Assembly (NCBI GenBank): GCA_030549335.1 | Contig: CM060189.1 | Location: forward strand, 47,090,917-47,154,916 | Length of the DNA stretch: 64,000 nt | Direction of reading: 5' to 3' | Source: Pontederia crassipes | Lineage: Eukaryota; Streptophyta; Magnoliopsida; Commelinales; Pontederiaceae | Shown here: positions 63,701-64,000 of the stretch, in pieces | Position numbering within the stretch: the first letter of the stretch is position 1 | Layout: each line of letters starts with the position of its first letter | Program-made: the position numbers and the translations under genes | The notes under the pieces: model-generated | What the model was told of the DNA's origin: nothing | Seen by the model: only the letters and a program-made list of their open reading frames with translations | The model's database searches: none

Positions 63701-63917
63701 ATTTAAAACAATTAGAAAGCCCTGCAGGAAGGACATATGTGAATGAAGATGGAATGCAATGCATGCATAAAGATGAAATAATCTAATGTGATTCCTAGTA
63801 GGTTCCATAAGAAACTTGCCTTGAAGATAAGCATTGAAGGGTTGAGTTCTTTAGTGATAACTTATAGCTCACCACCCTTGAAAGCTGAGGAGAAGTCACC
63901 TTAACATCTGTCCATGC
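57799..63917 (-). CDS. PMK: Phosphomevalonate kinase, 8 exons, N-terminus outside window
   Basis: PMK (GHMP kinase superfamily) phosphorylates mevalonate-5-phosphate to the diphosphate in the cytosolic mevalonate pathway to isoprenoids. Exons on the minus strand: 63917-63820, 63563-63451, 63314-63262, 62961-62563, 61917-61816, 61618-61391, 58626-58504, 58065-57799; all join in frame to 461 codons including stop TAG at 57799-57801. Segments seen: AWTDVKVTSPQLSRV, NPFVEQAVQYAVSASK, LDITILGSNSFYSYRNQIEA, the GHMP ATP-binding motif KTGLGSSAAMTTSVVAVLLH, AHCIAQGKIGSGFDVSAAVY, LLGEPGTGGSSTPSMVGSV, MEGVLLAGVPGAGGFDAVFA and GVSLESGDPRTKDVSSAI. Plant PMK has about 505 residues, so roughly 50 N-terminal residues lie past the window edge. 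The intron 63819-63564 starts with GC rather than GT; the others are GT-AG. The 2.8-kb intron at 61390-58627 holds a Mutator-like element and two SINEs, and that at 62562-61918 holds one SINE. Confidence 0.97.
59108..60263. mobile_element. Mutator-like element (long TIRs) in a PMK intron
   Basis: Terminal inverted repeats of about 230 bp: left GGGTAAATTTTAGTAAATAC then CCTCGAACTTTACCCTCTTT; right, reversed, GGAAAATTTCAATAAATAT then CCTCGAACTTTATCCTCTTT. The similarity continues through CCAACTTTACTTTGTAACCA and CAATCATTTC to GGCATATTGT. A 9-bp duplication, AGAATAGTT (59099-59107) and TGAATAGTA (60264-60272), matches at 7 of 9 sites. The GC-rich interior has no transposase; 59660-60000 looks gene-like and may be captured DNA. 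Confidence 0.88.
59660..60000 (+). other. Possible captured gene fragment in the Mutator-like element
   Basis: This interior differs from the flanking GGAGGGGG tracts: balanced composition and protein-like translation on the plus strand in more than one frame. One frame has a hydrophobic stretch (SWLIKLLIFHVELHL, FFLSISAPFLTLFW), another GATYAVRVLLAACSLLSS. No family was recognised. Gene-fragment capture by such elements (Pack-MULEs) is well documented, so a similarity search could reveal the parent. Confidence 0.35.
60309..60411 (-). mobile_element. Au-like SINE, 5'-truncated, in PMK intron
   Basis: On the minus strand it ends GGGATAAGACTTTG(TTG)n and starts CTTGCCGAAAGGTTTGGTTAC, a segment not found in the full-length copies. 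An 11-bp duplication TTGAAACATTA flanks it (60298-60308, 60412-60422). Same orientation as PMK. Confidence 0.85.
60756..60825 (-). mobile_element. Au-like SINE fragment in PMK intron
   Basis: A 70-bp minus-strand copy comprising the 3' tail domain and ATGAACATGGATCAACGAAT, lacking the piece between. A 14-bp duplication TGTCCTCTACTAAT flanks it (60742-60755, 60826-60839). Confidence 0.85.
62272..62425 (-). mobile_element. Au-like SINE in PMK intron, 17-bp TSD
   Basis: Near full-length minus-strand copy: GGTCCCAAGTCCGGATAAAG at the 5' side, GGGATAAGGCTTTG(TTG)n tail. A perfect 17-bp duplication AACAACCAAATAAATCT (62255-62271, 62426-62442). Like the copy at 9881 it lacks the CTAATAGAGCGG segment. 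Same orientation as PMK. Confidence 0.9.
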
Positions 63918-64000
63918 CTGCAAGAAGTCAAAATATGAAAATAGGAATCACATCATGATGCATGCCATTAATGGAGTCGTCGTGAGATAGAGGTAATGAA

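Overview
This is a stretch of flowering-plant nuclear DNA, most likely from a monocot. The evidence is two spliced housekeeping genes with short exons and GT-AG introns, a very GC-rich intronless pentatricopeptide-repeat (PPR) gene of the kind common in commelinid monocots, nCBP residues that resemble grass nCBP as I recall it, and a background of AT-rich nested retrotransposons, SINEs, MITEs and DNA transposons. No bacterial, organellar or viral gene content was seen.

Layout. 1-9.9 kb: AT-rich repeats, including an old LTR beginning TGTAACACCCC at 873, a block of repeated AAGTTATCATT motifs near 5.0-5.6 kb, and two copies of one PIF/Harbinger-like MITE family facing opposite ways. 9.9-12.0 kb: an Au-like SINE with 17-bp duplications, a 202-bp tandem triplication, and a PPR gene on the minus strand broken by one frameshift. 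15.1-19.5 kb: a complete but decayed Ty1/copia element (TSD CTTCT) whose reverse-transcriptase block is inverted. 20.3-25.2 kb: a rearranged Ty3/gypsy chromovirus whose integrase region occurs twice as a ~645-bp inverted repeat, followed by an LTR and a primer-binding site. 29.6-35.8 kb: the six-exon gene for the cap-binding protein nCBP (minus strand), with an O-fucosyltransferase exon fragment, a SINE, a gypsy fragment and a LINE fragment in its 4.9-kb intron 4. 36-39 kb: relics of LTR, LINE and gypsy gag sequence. 41.3-57.5 kb: a multi-level transposon nest. A minus-strand copia element was split by a 4.3-kb LTR insertion (TSD ACTAA), itself split by a solo LTR (TSD CAAAC), and separately by a CACTA element (TSD TTT), which was in turn split by a hAT element (8-bp TSD ATCATATG). 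57.8-63.9 kb: eight exons of phosphomevalonate kinase on the minus strand, lacking only the N-terminal exon(s), with a Mutator-like element and three SINE copies in its introns.

How it fits together. The functional content is two genes (nCBP, a cap-binding translation factor; PMK, the mevalonate-pathway kinase) plus a damaged PPR gene. Everything else is transposon-derived. The target-site duplications let the order of several insertions be read directly. I found no clearly new biological system. The observations most worth a second look are the duplication-verified nest, the hAT with one frameshift and three stops and a compressed tRNA-like promoter motif, the internal inversions in both LTR elements, the O-fucosyltransferase fragment inside nCBP, and a GC-AG intron in PMK.
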